DNA from: Antedon bifida
Taxonomy: Eukaryota > Echinodermata > Crinoidea > Comatulida > Antedonidae
NCBI GenBank assembly: GCA_963402885.1
Contig: OY727095.1
Coordinates: 21,891,001 to 21,955,000 of the forward strand
DNA length: 64,000 bases
Reading direction: 5' to 3'
This document shows positions 21,440-40,042 of this stretch, one piece after another. The position numbers and the translations under genes are program-made. Below the pieces are notes generated by a model. That model saw only the letters and a list, made by a program, of their open reading frames with translations. It made no database searches and was not told the DNA's origin. Numbering within the stretch: the stretch's first letter is position 1; each line of letters begins with the position of its first letter.

Positions 21440-24400
21440 ATGGTTTTAATGGCTAACCAAAATCTAGATTATCAATTACATAATAGCTGTAAGACATATT
21501 CGTCATCTGAATTTTGTAATTTTTTTGATAATAAATCTCAATCAGTGTTTTCAGTATCTCACATTAATATTAGATCGCTTAACAAGAACTTTGAAGAATT
21601 TAAATTATTTTATGAGGAATTGGTTCAAAGTAAATTTAAAATTATAGCCTTGTCGGAAGTGTGGCAAGTTACAAACAAGGATTTGTTTAAAATGAATAAT
21701 TACTCGTTGGAAACTAAATGTCGTATTAATCAAAGAGGAGGTGGAGTAGGAGCGTACATACATGATTCAATTAATTATACGGCTATTGATTATAATGTAC
21801 ATCATTCTGAGTCTTTATGGCTGGAAATAGATGTTGGTCAAAATAAATCCCTCATAGTTGGAGTTTTATATAGGCAACCAAATACAAACGTTGAGGAATT
21901 TATTGAAAGCCTAGAATTGTCACTTGCAAATATTAAACAACAAGGTACTGAATGCATATTAATTGGGGATTTTAATATTAATGCAAGTAATTTAAATGCT
22001 GCAGATGCTTTAAGTCTAAAAAATAGCTTGTCTTGCTTAAACTTTATACAACTTATTAATGTATATACACGAATAACCAGTAGTTCAAGAACAACAATTG
22101 ATCATGTATATACAAATATCCATTCTAGATTTTTAACTTCAGGAACCATAGAATTAGATATATCAGACCATTTGGCTACTTTTTGTATGTTAGAAAACTT
22201 TAATGACTACTTCCAACAGACTGATCAAATCAAATTTAGAAAATTTTCCAAGTTTAATATCCAACACTTCCAACATGATCTTATGAATGTAAATTGGTCT
22301 GAAGTATTTGATAGTCAAGAGGTAAATTCTGCTTACACAGAGTTTAAAAGGTTATTTCTAGAAGTGTGTAATAAACATGCACCATTAGTCTTAAAAACTG
22401 TTAACCCAAGAAAGAAACTAAAGAAACCATGGATTAATTCTAGTATAAAAAAATCAATTAAGCATAAACATAGGTTATTTTCAAAGGTAATAAAAAGTAA
22501 TTACAATGTAGATATGTTAGCAAAGTATAAACGATATCGAAATTGTCTTACAAACACCTTAAGAACAGCAAAACAGAAATATTACTCAGATCAATTTGAA
22601 GAAAAGTGTGGTAATACAAATAAAATATGGGAAATTATTAATGATATTTTAGGAAGAGGTAAGAAGAAAATGAAATTACCTAATAAATTAGAAATTAAAT
22701 CATGTGATGGCAATGTTAATATAGAAACTAATCAAACAGCAATAATTAATGGTTTCAACGATTATTTTGTTTCAATTGGAAAAAATCTTGCAGAAGAATG
22801 TACTGATAACACAAATGTAAATCATAATATATATTTATCAACTGTACCCCAAAATTCATTATTTTTCAATTATGTTGTTGATGAAGAAGTTAATGATATC
22901 TTAAAGGGTTTAGATAAGAATAAAGCTGTAGGCTTGGACCAAATTAATCCTAAATTAATTATATATGCAGCAGATTATATATCTAGACCTTTTACGTATA
23001 TAATTAATTTGTCATTATCTACAGGGATCTTCCCTGATGACTTAAAAAAAGCAAAGGTATTTCCATTATTTAAAAAGGGTGTGCCATCAGATCCAGGGAA
23101 TTACAGACCAATATCTGTATTGCCACAATTTAGTAAAGTATTTGAGAAAATTATAAATAAGCAACTTTTGTGTTATTTAAGTAAATTTGATTTATTATAT
23201 CATCAACAGTATGGATTTAGAGAAGGGTACAGCACAAAACTTGCTATTATTGAGTTAGTACAAAATTTGTCTGAGAAATTAGATAAGGGAAACATAGTTT
23301 TTGGAATATTTTTAGATCTAAAGAAAGCATTCGATACAGTCAATCATCAAATACTACTGGATAAGTTAAGTGCATATGGGATAAGAGGGTTGCCATTAGC
23401 TTTATTTAAAAATTATTTATATAATAGGAAACAGTGTATCAGTGTAAATGGAATAGAGTCTAATGAGAATTCAATAACTTGTGGAGTACCACAAGGGTCG
23501 ATCTTAGGACCTACATTGTTTCTTATTTATGTAAATGATATTGTAAATTCTTCTGACTTTTTTGATACACGATTATTTGCAGATGATACTAGTTTATTTT
23601 GTTCTTTTAATCCACATGAAATTGTTGACCTAACAAATGTAAATGAGCAGTTGAAACATATAGTAGATTGGTGTGATGTTAATAAGTTGACAATTAATTC
23701 TAAAAAGACAAATTATATTATATTTCGTAATCAGCATACAATAATTGAAGTAAAGGGGGATATATACATAAAGGAATCAAAATTAGATGAAGTTGAAGCT
23801 ACAACTTACATTGGGGTAGATATAGATAATAGACTTACATGGAAAGTGCATTCTAATAAGGTTAATAAAATTATTAGTTCTAAGGCTGGTTTATTGTACA
23901 AACTTAAATATGTTGTACCCCAATCAATTTTGGTGCTTTTATATAATTGTTTTATTTTGCCTCATATTTCATTTGCATTAGAAGCTTGGGGTAACACTTA
24001 TAAAACTCATTTAAAACCAGTATATTTAACACAAAAACGTATTATACGCACATTGACTTATTCTGATAGACTAGCACCAACATCATTATTATTCAAAGAA
24101 CTTAAAATTTTAAATATTTATCAGCAGCATCAGTACTTAATTACTTTATTTGTTCATGATAGTTTACATGGTAAATTTCCAGATACAACACCTAAATATT
24201 TTTTGTATATTAATTTTCGTTATTCATCAAGGTCTCAGACTAGAGAAAAGTTGTATGTACCAAAATATAGAACAAACATAGGACAACATTCCATCAAGTA
24301 TTCTGGTGCAAAGATCTGGAATGAAATCCCGGATGACTTAAGGTTTCTAACAAAAAGCAAATTCAAAAAAGAAATGAAAGCATACTATCTGTTTGTATAG
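21440..24400 (+). CDS. LINE ORF2: endonuclease and reverse transcriptase
   Basis: 986 codons from ATG 21440. The APE-type endonuclease occupies residues 30-250 (SHINIRSLNKN, ALSEVW, RGGGVGAYIHD, GVLYRQPN, IGDFNINA, TTIDHVYTN, SDHLATF). The reverse transcriptase spans about 490-780 with NYRPISVLPQ, QYGFREGYS, FLDLKKAFDTVNH, GVPQGSILGP and LFADDTS (aspartates near 715-716). A C-terminal thumb and connection follow. There is no stop or frameshift, so it is potentially active. It differs from the LINE at 4429-7459 in clade-level motifs and codon choice (more AT-rich). Confidence 0.9.
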   Translation: MVLMANQNLDYQLHNSCKTYSSSEFCNFFDNKSQSVFSVSHINIRSLNKNFEEFKLFYEELVQSKFKIIALSEVWQVTNKDLFKMNNYSLETKCRINQRGGGVGAYIHDSINYTAIDYNVHHSESLWLEIDVGQNKSLIVGVLYRQPNTNVEEFIESLELSLANIKQQGTECILIGDFNINASNLNAADALSLKNSLSCLNFIQLINVYTRITSSSRTTIDHVYTNIHSRFLTSGTIELDISDHLATFCMLENFNDYFQQTDQIKFRKFSKFNIQHFQHDLMNVNWSEVFDSQEVNSAYTEFKRLFLEVCNKHAPLVLKTVNPRKKLKKPWINSSIKKSIKHKHRLFSKVIKSNYNVDMLAKYKRYRNCLTNTLRTAKQKYYSDQFEEKCGNTNKIWEIINDILGRGKKKMKLPNKLEIKSCDGNVNIETNQTAIINGFNDYFVSIGKNLAEECTDNTNVNHNIYLSTVPQNSLFFNYVVDEEVNDILKGLDKNKAVGLDQINPKLIIYAADYISRPFTYIINLSLSTGIFPDDLKKAKVFPLFKKGVPSDPGNYRPISVLPQFSKVFEKIINKQLLCYLSKFDLLYHQQYGFREGYSTKLAIIELVQNLSEKLDKGNIVFGIFLDLKKAFDTVNHQILLDKLSAYGIRGLPLALFKNYLYNRKQCISVNGIESNENSITCGVPQGSILGPTLFLIYVNDIVNSSDFFDTRLFADDTSLFCSFNPHEIVDLTNVNEQLKHIVDWCDVNKLTINSKKTNYIIFRNQHTIIEVKGDIYIKESKLDEVEATTYIGVDIDNRLTWKVHSNKVNKIISSKAGLLYKLKYVVPQSILVLLYNCFILPHISFALEAWGNTYKTHLKPVYLTQKRIIRTLTYSDRLAPTSLLFKELKILNIYQQHQYLITLFVHDSLHGKFPDTTPKYFLYINFRYSSRSQTREKLYVPKYRTNIGQHSIKYSGAKIWNEIPDDLRFLTKSKFKKEMKAYYLFV

Positions 24401-24689
24401 TGATATTTATTTATTTTATAAGAGAATTATATTGTATATATTTAAGAGAAAGTGTATTTAAAAAAAAAAATAAAAAAAAATGTTTATGTATATTAATTTT
24501 ATTTTAGAAAAGTAGCCCTAATTTATTTATATAACTATTTATACTTCAATGTTTAGGGGCTGAACTTGATTAGTTTTAACTATTTTTTTAGCCCTTCCCT
24601 TGATATAATTATTATTATTTGTATATTATTACAATGTTTATAATTTATATTTATGGGTAAATAAAAGAAAGAAAGAAAAGAAAGACTCT

Positions 24690-25720
24690 CCATTCTGGTA
24701 TCCCCACCTAAAAAGAACATTTGTCATTACTGTAGTTTTAGATATTCTTAAAGTTTCCAAACATTCACAATACTTGGCTGCAGATATTGTTCTTGATGGC
24801 GATAATATGTCCGTTCCGATATTGCACATACCCTACATCTTTGTGTAATTGTAACACAGGTCCCTGTTAGTGGCAAGCAGTGCATGTACCAAACAAACCT
24901 AGCAGCTGAGATTCGAAGACAATATACTTTCGTTTGTCTACAGGACCCATGGATTTAGATGTATCACTGTCACCAGGGGCGGATTCTTTCGGGTCTCATC
25001 ATTCGGAATATAATATAAAGGCATTCTATAGTAATTGTTAAATGTCTGAAAGAAATGAATATACATATATATTTGGAGAAATGAAAAAAAATAATTGCAA
25101 AGAATGGTGAAATTAAACCCGATAATTTAATAATTATATTGCATTATTTTTGAATGGCAGTCACATATAGTGCAGTCATTTAATTTTGTTTGTAAATGGA
25201 ATGTCCAAAGCTTATTATAAAACTTAACTTAATGTTATTATACATACCTCTACAGACATTGACGTTGTCGACTCTATCCGCTTGACATTTTTATATTCGG
25301 TTACCAAAACGATACTCGCTTGTATCTTTTGGTCCATGACCAGCTCTATGGACGTGTGGGTTCCCCACAAAGATAGACCCACCGTGTTTGTCCCATCTGT
25401 TAGTTAGATGTCAATTATCAATGTTATTGATTATAAATTGAAGTGGTATAATAAACACAATCTTCATGGTAGACCATGCAAGCGATTGATTTTGCACAAC
25501 CAAACTGATTCGCGGTCTTGTTGAATGGCATTCCAGTGGATAGTCTGTGCAACGTCATTGCTACTCTCTATTCTGCAGAAAATGTGGAACCGTTGTTGTT
25601 GGATCAATATAGTTTCCATTTTTACGGTGGTGGTGATCTTTCTTTCATTCTCTTTAAGGAACCTTTGAGAATAAAAACCTTACTTTATTAGAAGGTGAAG
25701 ATTGCAGTTCAACTGGTTAA
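24690..25720. other. Repeat-derived sequence, no gene recognised
   Basis: Short blocks here repeat sequence from the other side of the LINE: CCCTACATCTTTGTGTAATTG occurs at 24831 and 19649, and TTACGGTGGTGGTGAT with TTCATTCTCTTTAAGGAA occurs at 25620 and 19768. These are dispersed repeat fragments; nothing else is visible. Confidence 0.4.
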
Positions 25721-25722
25721 TT

Positions 25723-25911
25723 TCAGTCTCCCACCTCTCTTCTTTGATCGTAGTATTGTTTAAATAGAGTTTCATTTGGTGGCAAATGACCAGTCATTAG
25801 CGTTAGTTGATTAATGCAGGTATTACTAACCGGATACCAACTGTGCTGCATTTCTATATCATGTGGGAGATTTCTTTCTTTTTGCCTCTTGCCATCGGAC
25901 GTGCTGGACAC
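25723..25911 (-). other. Small unidentified ORF fragment
   Basis: 62 codons including SWYPVSNTCINQLTLMTGHL. It reads like a real protein fragment rather than a chance ORF because of its composition, but the family was not identified. It lies just downstream (minus strand) of a Ty3/Gypsy remnant and could be part of the same or another decayed element. Confidence 0.25.
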
Positions 25912-25989
25912 TCCAACTTTAATTACATTTCAACTTTATATATTTTTACATTTTTATATTATATATGGTATACTAAAAGAGTACTAAAT

Positions 25990-26830
25990 TTAAAGTACAA
26001 GCTTCTGGGGTATTGTCCTGGCTATGCACCTACCACAATGTCTAATCCAGCTTTCAATGTCTGCACTCATTCGGGGCCTGTCTCTTGCCAACGCCAGCGC
26101 TCGCTCAATACCAAGATGACCTAATTCGTTGTGAAGTCCCTTTATAGCTGGATTGGTTGTACATCTGTATAAAATAGCATTACGAAGTTGAAGCTTTCCA
26201 AACTCTCTAAGAATAAGTCATTCATCGGGTAACCCTATCGAGGAGTCTGGTTTCTTACCCATTTTGACATAATCTATGACTTGGTTGATGATTGGATCTT
26301 TCTGCTGTATGTTCGTCCAATCAATATATAAGTGGAATAGTGTCGGATGAATTGACAGATGGAGTGTTGATGGATACACCATATTGTAGGAAAAGAGCGC
26401 TCATCATACAGTATCACGAGAACACAGCTTTACCTTTTAACCTAGCCTCAAGATTCTTGTTGTTCTTCATACTGTCGGTTGGGTTTGATGTCATGAGGTC
26501 TGCAGGACAGAGCATTGGCGTCAATGTTTAATTTACCTGGTTTGTAGTGAATAGAAAGTACATATGTGAGAGGGTTACTATCAGTCATCACTCGTGTACC
26601 ACAGGCCATGTATAGGTAATCTTTAAATTTATCTGTAACCGCCCACTTTAAAGCGAGAAATTCAAGTTACACTTTGTCCACAACAATCTTATGAATAAAT
26701 CGACCACGCACATAAGACCAAGATCCAAATGAAATGATCCAGTGACGCACGAGACATCTTGTTGTGTATTGTGATGGCTTCCAACTCAACCCATGCCTGC
26801 AGAATATACGATAGTATAGTAACATTAATA
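25990..26830 (-). pseudogene. Decayed Ty3/Gypsy pol: RNase H end and integrase zinc-binding region
   Basis: In minus-strand translation, with several stops and shifts, there is LEFLALKWAVTDKFKDYLY, TDSNPLTYVL and YKPGKLNIDANALS, the RNase H end of Ty3/Gypsy polyproteins. Further on come HNELGHLGIERALALARDR and IESWIRHCGRCI, the HHCC zinc-binding region of the integrase. No LTRs were recognised. It is old judging from the multiple stops. Confidence 0.6.
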
Positions 26831-26939
26831 AATATCGACCGCGTATCTATATGATTATGCAATTTTAATTACCGTTTCGTACCGCAAACGTGTATATATT
26901 GGGCTAAAATAACTGATGGTAGAATTCTTCACTTCGGGT

Positions 26940-27010
26940 GGAAACCCCTATTAAGGGGAAAATTTGTTGGTTCTTAAAAGTGTCCCCTTAATAGATGTTC
27001 TACTTAAACA
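26940..27010. repeat. CCCCTATTAAGGGG dispersed repeat fragment
   Basis: ACCCCTATTAAGGGGAAAATT...GTGTCCCCTTAATAGATGTTCTAC resembles a family also present in an intron of both carboxypeptidase copies (31885-32030 and 59345-59490: CGCCCCTATTAAGTTGGGAC, CTCCGTGAAACG, GGTTCTACTGTA). Confidence 0.4.
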
Positions 27011-27534
27011 TGGTCGGTAGAGAATCATTGTAAACGTGAAAATGTAGTAAAGCATTCAATTGACTTGGAATATGAGTGATGTGGGTCAAAGGGTAAAATA
27101 TTACGTAATAAAGACAACCATCCTTACCTATCCTCATCTAATACAAACATCCTCATATCACAACAAATATTGTTTTGTGAAAATAGCAATCACATCAAAT
27201 AAATAGGAAAGGTATATTGCATTAAAGACCAGTGTAATACAGATCAAACCAGAAATCCCCCTCCCCGAAAAGAAGAACGCAACATTTTGTGTCGGGAATT
27301 CCGTTTATAAATTTATTATTAAAATCAAATCAGAACACGTACAGACTTTGTTTTATAAAAATGTACATAACACACACGTTATTTATTCATATCATACAAT
27401 TTAGACAAGATGGTTCATAAAAAATATTTAGAAATGTAGCTAGGAAACTATAATAATATACTTTGGAAATATATAATATTGACATACATCTTATGTTAAG
27501 GTACAAATATAATACAATTTTTAAAAACTATTTG

Positions 27535-34745
<7,211 letters not shown>

Positions 34746-35424
34746 ATTATTGACGTGTGAGCTCTTTTACCTCAAGTGTATTTTTGAGGAAATCACAAGT
34801 TTATGACCAAGTTATAACGCCGTCCACACCACAGAATAGATGGATCAACCTGAGTTTTCGGCATGTATTGAATATAGGACTATTCCATTATTATTTATAG
34901 GGGTGTTAGTCAATATGTTGGGTTGGGTGTGTCAGGCTTGTTGAGGCTTCTATTGTTTGTGTCATTGTGCCAATTGTTTTGTATTTCACTGTGTTTGAGA
35001 AAAACAAACAAAAAACTGCTGCTGTAGTTAGCCTATAGCTTTTATTATGTGTCTGTAAATTATATCGTATTTTACACTATATAGGCCCTAACATGTTTGT
35101 TTAATCAACAGTTAAATCAAGTAGCCTCTACAAATAACAAGAAAAGATCAAGAAAAAGATTCATATACATACATTTTAATCGTATTTAATTTATGTTTTA
35201 ATTTATATAAAATATCCAATTTATATTTTAATTTATATAAATACATCCATGTTTGTTTTTTTCTCAACAGTTGAATCAAATAGCCTCTACAAACAACAAG
35301 AAAAAAATCGATAGATCGAAAAATACATTCTTCAAACTTTATTCAAATATAAGGCACAAGAACTTTAACATTATTTAATAAGGCACAAGGAACATATACT
35401 ATTTTAACTTACTTAATCTGTTTA

Positions 35425-35620
35425 ATTTATATTATGCCATATCTTTCTCGCCACATAAATTCGTCAAGGTATTCCGGTAACCATTCCCATTTACACCCAT
35501 TCTTTTTAACTTTAATTTTTCACGATTCCAGTAGGATTCTATGTTTTGAGTGTGGACTCCTGTTATTGGATCAACAAAATTCTTACTGTGGTTTACTGTT
35601 AAGTGTCCATCTACCACATC
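35425..35620 (-). pseudogene. Merlin/IS1595-type transposase, C-terminal fragment (middle copy)
   Basis: Same VNHSKNFVDP-TGVHTQNIES fragment with the same one-base frameshift as the left copy. The shared frameshift shows that the element was already dead, or non-autonomous, before the copies separated. Confidence 0.65.
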
Positions 35621-36149
35621 CAGGTCCTGTACTCTGGAATAAACCTTCCATTTATTTGATGGTCATTTTAATATAAGGCATATTTTGATGATTGTAACAT
35701 CCACATTAATTATTTAATGATCAAGCATAGATGGTAGGTCTAATTTTAATAGATTGGTTTTTTAAAGATTTTCGATTGATTGTAAATATCAATATCAATT
35801 ACTTAAATATTTTATATTGAAATAGGTGATAAACAAATTTTAATAGAAGACGTACTTTGAAGATTGAAAACATCTATGTAATATACTGTAGGCAGAGATT
35901 TATAAAAAATGTTGTTTATTTTAAAAAAAGAAACGTTACAGAGAATCCCAGATCAAGTTCAGATACAATGAACATTGTAGGGAACATACTGTAAGAACAT
36001 GACAGAAACAAGATATTTAGACAAGTAGAAAAAGAAACATTATAATTGAGTTTGTTATTGTTATCAGTTATTGAAATAAGATTATTGGCATGTATTTATT
36101 TTGTCTGTATGGTATTTATATTTTTGTAATATTTTGTTTGGTTGGAATT

Positions 36150-36470
36150 CACTGAATCTTTTACAGTAATTTATTAATAACAGTACCTGTGATTTTACAT
36201 TACCATTGACCATTGAAATTGACAGTAATTTTAATGTAGTTTTACAGTTATTTATCAACATTACTCTTGATTCTACATTATGGTAGACCACTTCCTTTGA
36301 AATCAACAGTAATTTTACTGTAGTTTTACAGTAATTTAAATTTACGGTAGACAACCGACTTTATGACCAACAATTTACTGTAGTTTTACAGTAATTTATT
36401 TTCAACAGTACCTGTAATTCTACATTACGGTAAATTACTGGCGTCCAGATTGCCAGTAATTTACCGTTTT
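36150..36470. repeat. Minisatellite in the Merlin-like element, contracted
   Basis: Same TTTACAGTAATTTA family as 1110-1655 and 53410-53930 but with about 200 bp fewer; the junction AGTAATTTAAATTTACGG near 36330 marks the loss. Confidence 0.7.
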
Positions 36471-37157
36471 TTTATAAGAATTTTTTTAACAGTGTAGGCC
36501 CTATATATCTTGTACTGGGGAAGGGTTAGTGTGTGTTGCATGAGAGAAAGCTCTGCAATTTTATTTCTGACTATTTTAGTTTTTGTGTCAGGATCAGCTG
36601 GAGAGAGAACCTCACAAACATATTGCTAACTCATTGAGTTGAACCAAACATGACACTACTAAATAACACTTAAAACTGGGTCGATGAAATAAAACATATA
36701 CAGGTATACCTTAAATTAAATATGTTACACAATGTATGTTTTGCTTAATCTTATGCCTTTAGTGTACTGAATTTTTTAAAGTCATAAACGGTTGAGAAAA
36801 AAACAAACATGGATGTATTTATATATATTGTTTTTCTAGCTGTTTTACTTTATCGTTTTGATTTAGCTTTTCGTTTTTTTTTTGTATCTCTATTGAGATC
36901 CAGCCACTGATACCCACATCATTGTCATTGTTTCATTAATTTGCCTTTGGATTTATATAAATTAAAACATAAATTAAATAAGTTCTTTGTATGTTTTCTC
37001 TTTATTGTGAATAACGTTTGAATGTATTTTTTCTTGTTATTTGTAAGAGGCTATATAACTTGATTCGGCTGTTGAGAAAAAAAAACAATACTGTATTACA
37101 TGAAATGTAAAATAAAACATGATATGATTTAACTGTTGATGGCCTATAACATAACAT

Positions 37158-37930
37158 CCCTTACAAAAATTTTCTATAGAATTCTATAAAAAAAAATTCT
37201 ATAGAAGATCTATAGAATTTTCTATAGATTTTCTATAAGGTTTTTTATAGAAACAATCTATAGAAATTCTATGGAAACTCTATGAAAACTCTATGGAAAT
37301 TCTATAGATATTTCTATGGAAACTCTATGAAAATTCTATGAAAATTCTATGGAAACTCTATAAACATTCTATGGAAACTCTATAAAAATTCTATGGAAAC
37401 TCTATAAAAATTCTATGGAAACTCTATAAAAATTCTATAGAATTTCTATGGAAACTCTATAAAAATTCTATGGAAACTCTATAAAAATTCTATGGAAACT
37501 CTATAAAAATTCTATAGAATTTCTATGGAAACTCTATAAAAATTCTATGGAAACTCTATAAAAATTCTATGGAAACTCTATAAAAATTCTATGGAAACTA
37601 TAGAAATTCTATGGAAATTCTATAGAAATTCTTTGGAAACTCTATAGAGATTCTATAGAAACTCTGTAAAAATTATAATAGGTCTATAGAAACTCTATAG
37701 AAATTATATAAAGCTCTATAGAAATTCTATGGAGACTCTAAAGAAATTCTATAGAAACTCTGTAAAAACTATAATAGGTCTATAGAAACTTTATAGAAAT
37801 TATATAAAGCTCCATAGAAACTCTATAGAAATTATATAGAGCTGTATACAAATTCTATAACATTTTCTATAGAACTTCCATGAAAAAGTTTCACTTTTCT
37901 ATAGAAACCCAACAACTTTCTATAGAAAAT
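37158..37930. repeat. CTATGGAAACTCTATAAAAA minisatellite
   Basis: About 770 bp made of roughly 22-bp units of the type TCTATGGAAACTCTATAAAA, with variants containing CTATAGAA. Units grade from regular (37300-37600) to degenerate at both edges. It replaces the distal end of the middle Merlin-like copy. No coding content. Confidence 0.85.
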
Positions 37931-38173
37931 GAGTAGCCAAACAATGTTTATTTTCTATGGGTGGTTGAGATCTTCAGCTTAAATACAAGTCCGCTATTAG
38001 ACCTTCTTTCATGCGACAGCAAATCGTTTGTTAGGCCTAGGCGAAAAGAGTACTGTAATAAAATCTAAAGTCAATTTTTCATCTGTTTCAGTGCGTACTG
38101 CAATTTATTGAAATATCAATAAAATATTTAGGATAACAATATAAAAACGAAATTACAAGTAGAAAGAGAGGTA

Positions 38174-38503
38174 CTTCAGCCCAGCCCAAAATGAATTTTC
38201 CTGATTACATAATATCCGCCAGGTGTTTTTATAACAATGGTTAACAATGGGTATAGTATAAGACATTAGTCATAGAGTCAGTAAAGATGCACCTTGTTAA
38301 TTAAAACTAGTTAATTGAGGTTTTTAATTGATGTATGCCTTCAGCCCAGCCCAAAATGAATTGTCCTGATTACATAATATCCGCCAGGTGTTTTTATAAC
38401 AATGGTTAACAATGGGTATAGTATAAGACATTAGTCATAGAGTCAGTAAAGATGCACCTGGTTAATTAAAACTAGTTAATTGAGGTTTTTAATTGATGTA
38501 TGC
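38174..38503. repeat. Perfect-looking tandem duplication, 2 x 165 bp
   Basis: The block starting TTCAGCCCAGCCCAAAATGA and ending AATTGATGTATGCC occurs twice head to tail with only a couple of differences (for example GAATTTTCC versus GAATTGTCC). It lies between the minisatellite and the Polinton genes, and may be in the terminal region of the Polinton or host flank. Confidence 0.8.
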
Positions 38504-38880
38504 CGACATAATCCAAAGACATAAGTTATTTGATCCGGATATTATAACAATGACTAAAACAAAAAGATAAGAATGAATGAAATAATAAGTATGTCTTGAT
38601 TGAACTTTACCGACAGGTAATTAACCATCTTCCGGATTTGTTAACAAAGGGAAGAAATTGAAAAGCAGTGGCACGGGGTATTTGACATACTAAAGTTTAA
38701 TGTGTGACGTCATGATGTTACTTTCACTTTTTTGATGATTTTTGTTTTTCCAATGTTTAGGTTTATTCTCATTTAAATTGGTTACGTTTACGAAAAGATT
38801 TCTTTGTTTCCCTTTAAAATAAAACAAAAAGAAGGGTAAAGAGGGACGCTACTGACATCATGCATAAATTATTTTAGTGT

Positions 38881-38892
38881 GTATAAATATAT
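38881..38892 (+). promoter_or_regulatory. TATA box of the PC4-like gene
   Basis: GTATAAATATAT lies about 100 bp upstream of ATG 38991, followed by a short presumptive 5' UTR. Confidence 0.5.
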
Positions 38893-38990
38893 GGGTAAGT
38901 TTATAGTGAACTCATCAGTACCAGTTTTACAACGCACTAAGCTCACTTCTACATTCTTGATTAAGAGAATTTAGTACAGTTTTCATCAGT

Positions 38991-39518
38991 ATGAACTTCT
39001 ACAAACCAGCAGCTGATTACACCGATTCTAAATTAGCTGATAAGGCTAAGGCTACTATGCAGCGAGTTATGAGGTCTAGCAAGAGACAGAGAGTAGAAGA
39101 TGAACCAAATACAAGCGCTTCTTTTCAACAAGATTGTCGACCTGTGGTAAAGAATCACTTTTTTAAGAATGATAGTCGAATTACAGTTACAGCTACTAAA
39201 CGTATTAAACTTAATGAAACGAGGCACGTCGTTGCTCAACGTTGGGGAGATGATATGTACGTATGTATCCGAGAATACTATCAATCAGAACCAGATGGTA
39301 AATTTAAACCTGGGAAGAAAGGTATTAATTTAACATTGATGCAGTGGAGAGATCTAATGGAGCAAAAGGACATGGTCGATGAAATGTTTTTAGAATTGGA
39401 TGGATTTGACGATTGTGGAACCGGTGTAGACATGAATGACAATGGAATGCCAGAAACACAAATGACCAAAAAAAGCTACAAGAATGACAATTACGATTGG
39501 TTAGAACAGTTCCCGTAA
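38991..39518 (+). CDS. PC4/Sub1-like single-stranded-DNA-binding coactivator encoded by the Polinton
   Basis: 175 residues from ATG 38991. Residues about 65-125 match the PC4 domain: RHVVAQRWGDDMYVCIREYY, then KFKPGKKGINLTLMQWRDL. The family binds single-stranded DNA and acts as transcription cofactor or in replication. The N-terminal part is basic (SSKRQR, a possible nuclear signal) and the C-terminal tail is acidic. It is the first gene of the element and has its own TATA box and a polyadenylation signal (AATAAA near 39934). A PC4-like protein is not part of the core Polinton set known to me, so it may be a captured host gene. Role is inferred from the domain only. Confidence 0.65.
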   Translation: MNFYKPAADYTDSKLADKAKATMQRVMRSSKRQRVEDEPNTSASFQQDCRPVVKNHFFKNDSRITVTATKRIKLNETRHVVAQRWGDDMYVCIREYYQSEPDGKFKPGKKGINLTLMQWRDLMEQKDMVDEMFLELDGFDDCGTGVDMNDNGMPETQMTKKSYKNDNYDWLEQFP

Positions 39519-40042
39519 TTACAATGTAATCTTTTGGAAAACGGAACGGATTGATGATCTTGAATTGAACAATTTTGGAAATGGGAGTACCCACTTTGAA
39601 TGTGCATTTAAACATTTTAACCTGCGTGTTATTTTTTTGGTGTGGTTTTTTCAGTACTAAATAACATGCTAGTGTATTTGTAAAAGTAATTTAAAAAATT
39701 TAAATTTATCATTTGAATTAATTTGTTATTTCTTCATTTCTATTTAAAAGTTATTTTAAAATAAATTTAAATGTTTTTTTGAGTTAATGTATTTTGTTCT
39801 TTCTGTCTAAATAATATGTTAGTGTATATATAAAACTATTTTTTTTTTTTTTCTCTATTTAATTGTTATTATGTATTTTGAATTTTATGTTTTTTAAAGT
39901 GTACTGCGTGTTTTGCAATAGAATGTGTATTGAAATAAATTTTGTTTTTTTAACAACAACAACGAAAATGAAATTTGATCTTTGCGTGTTATTTAAGTAT
40001 TTGAATTATTTTTATAATTTTTCATTTGGATGATTGAGGGTA
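39519..40042. other. AT-rich spacer with polyadenylation signal
   Basis: T-rich and A-rich intergenic DNA between the PC4-like and integrase genes. AATAAA at 39934-39939 can serve the PC4-like gene. No ORF. Confidence 0.5.

Larger units (their letters stand above)
20270..24686 (+). mobile_element. Apparently complete two-ORF LINE (CR1/jockey group)
   Basis: ORF1 (20621-21400) and ORF2 (21440-24400) are both open and separated by 39 bp. The 3' end is an AT-rich UTR closing in TAAATAAAAGAAAGAAAG, a simple-repeat tail. The 5' end is not defined; a 5' UTR of about 350 bp is assumed. Both ORFs being intact suggests a recently active element. No second copy occurs in the window. Confidence 0.75.
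34842..37157 (-). mobile_element. Merlin-like DNA transposon, middle copy, truncated
   Basis: Starts with the same inverted-repeat end GGATCAACCTGAG as the right copy and matches it until about 37157, where the last 250 bp (second inverted repeat) are replaced by a minisatellite. It abuts the promoter side of the left carboxypeptidase gene about 97 bp upstream of its ATG, at exactly the base where the right copy meets the right gene. Confidence 0.7.
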
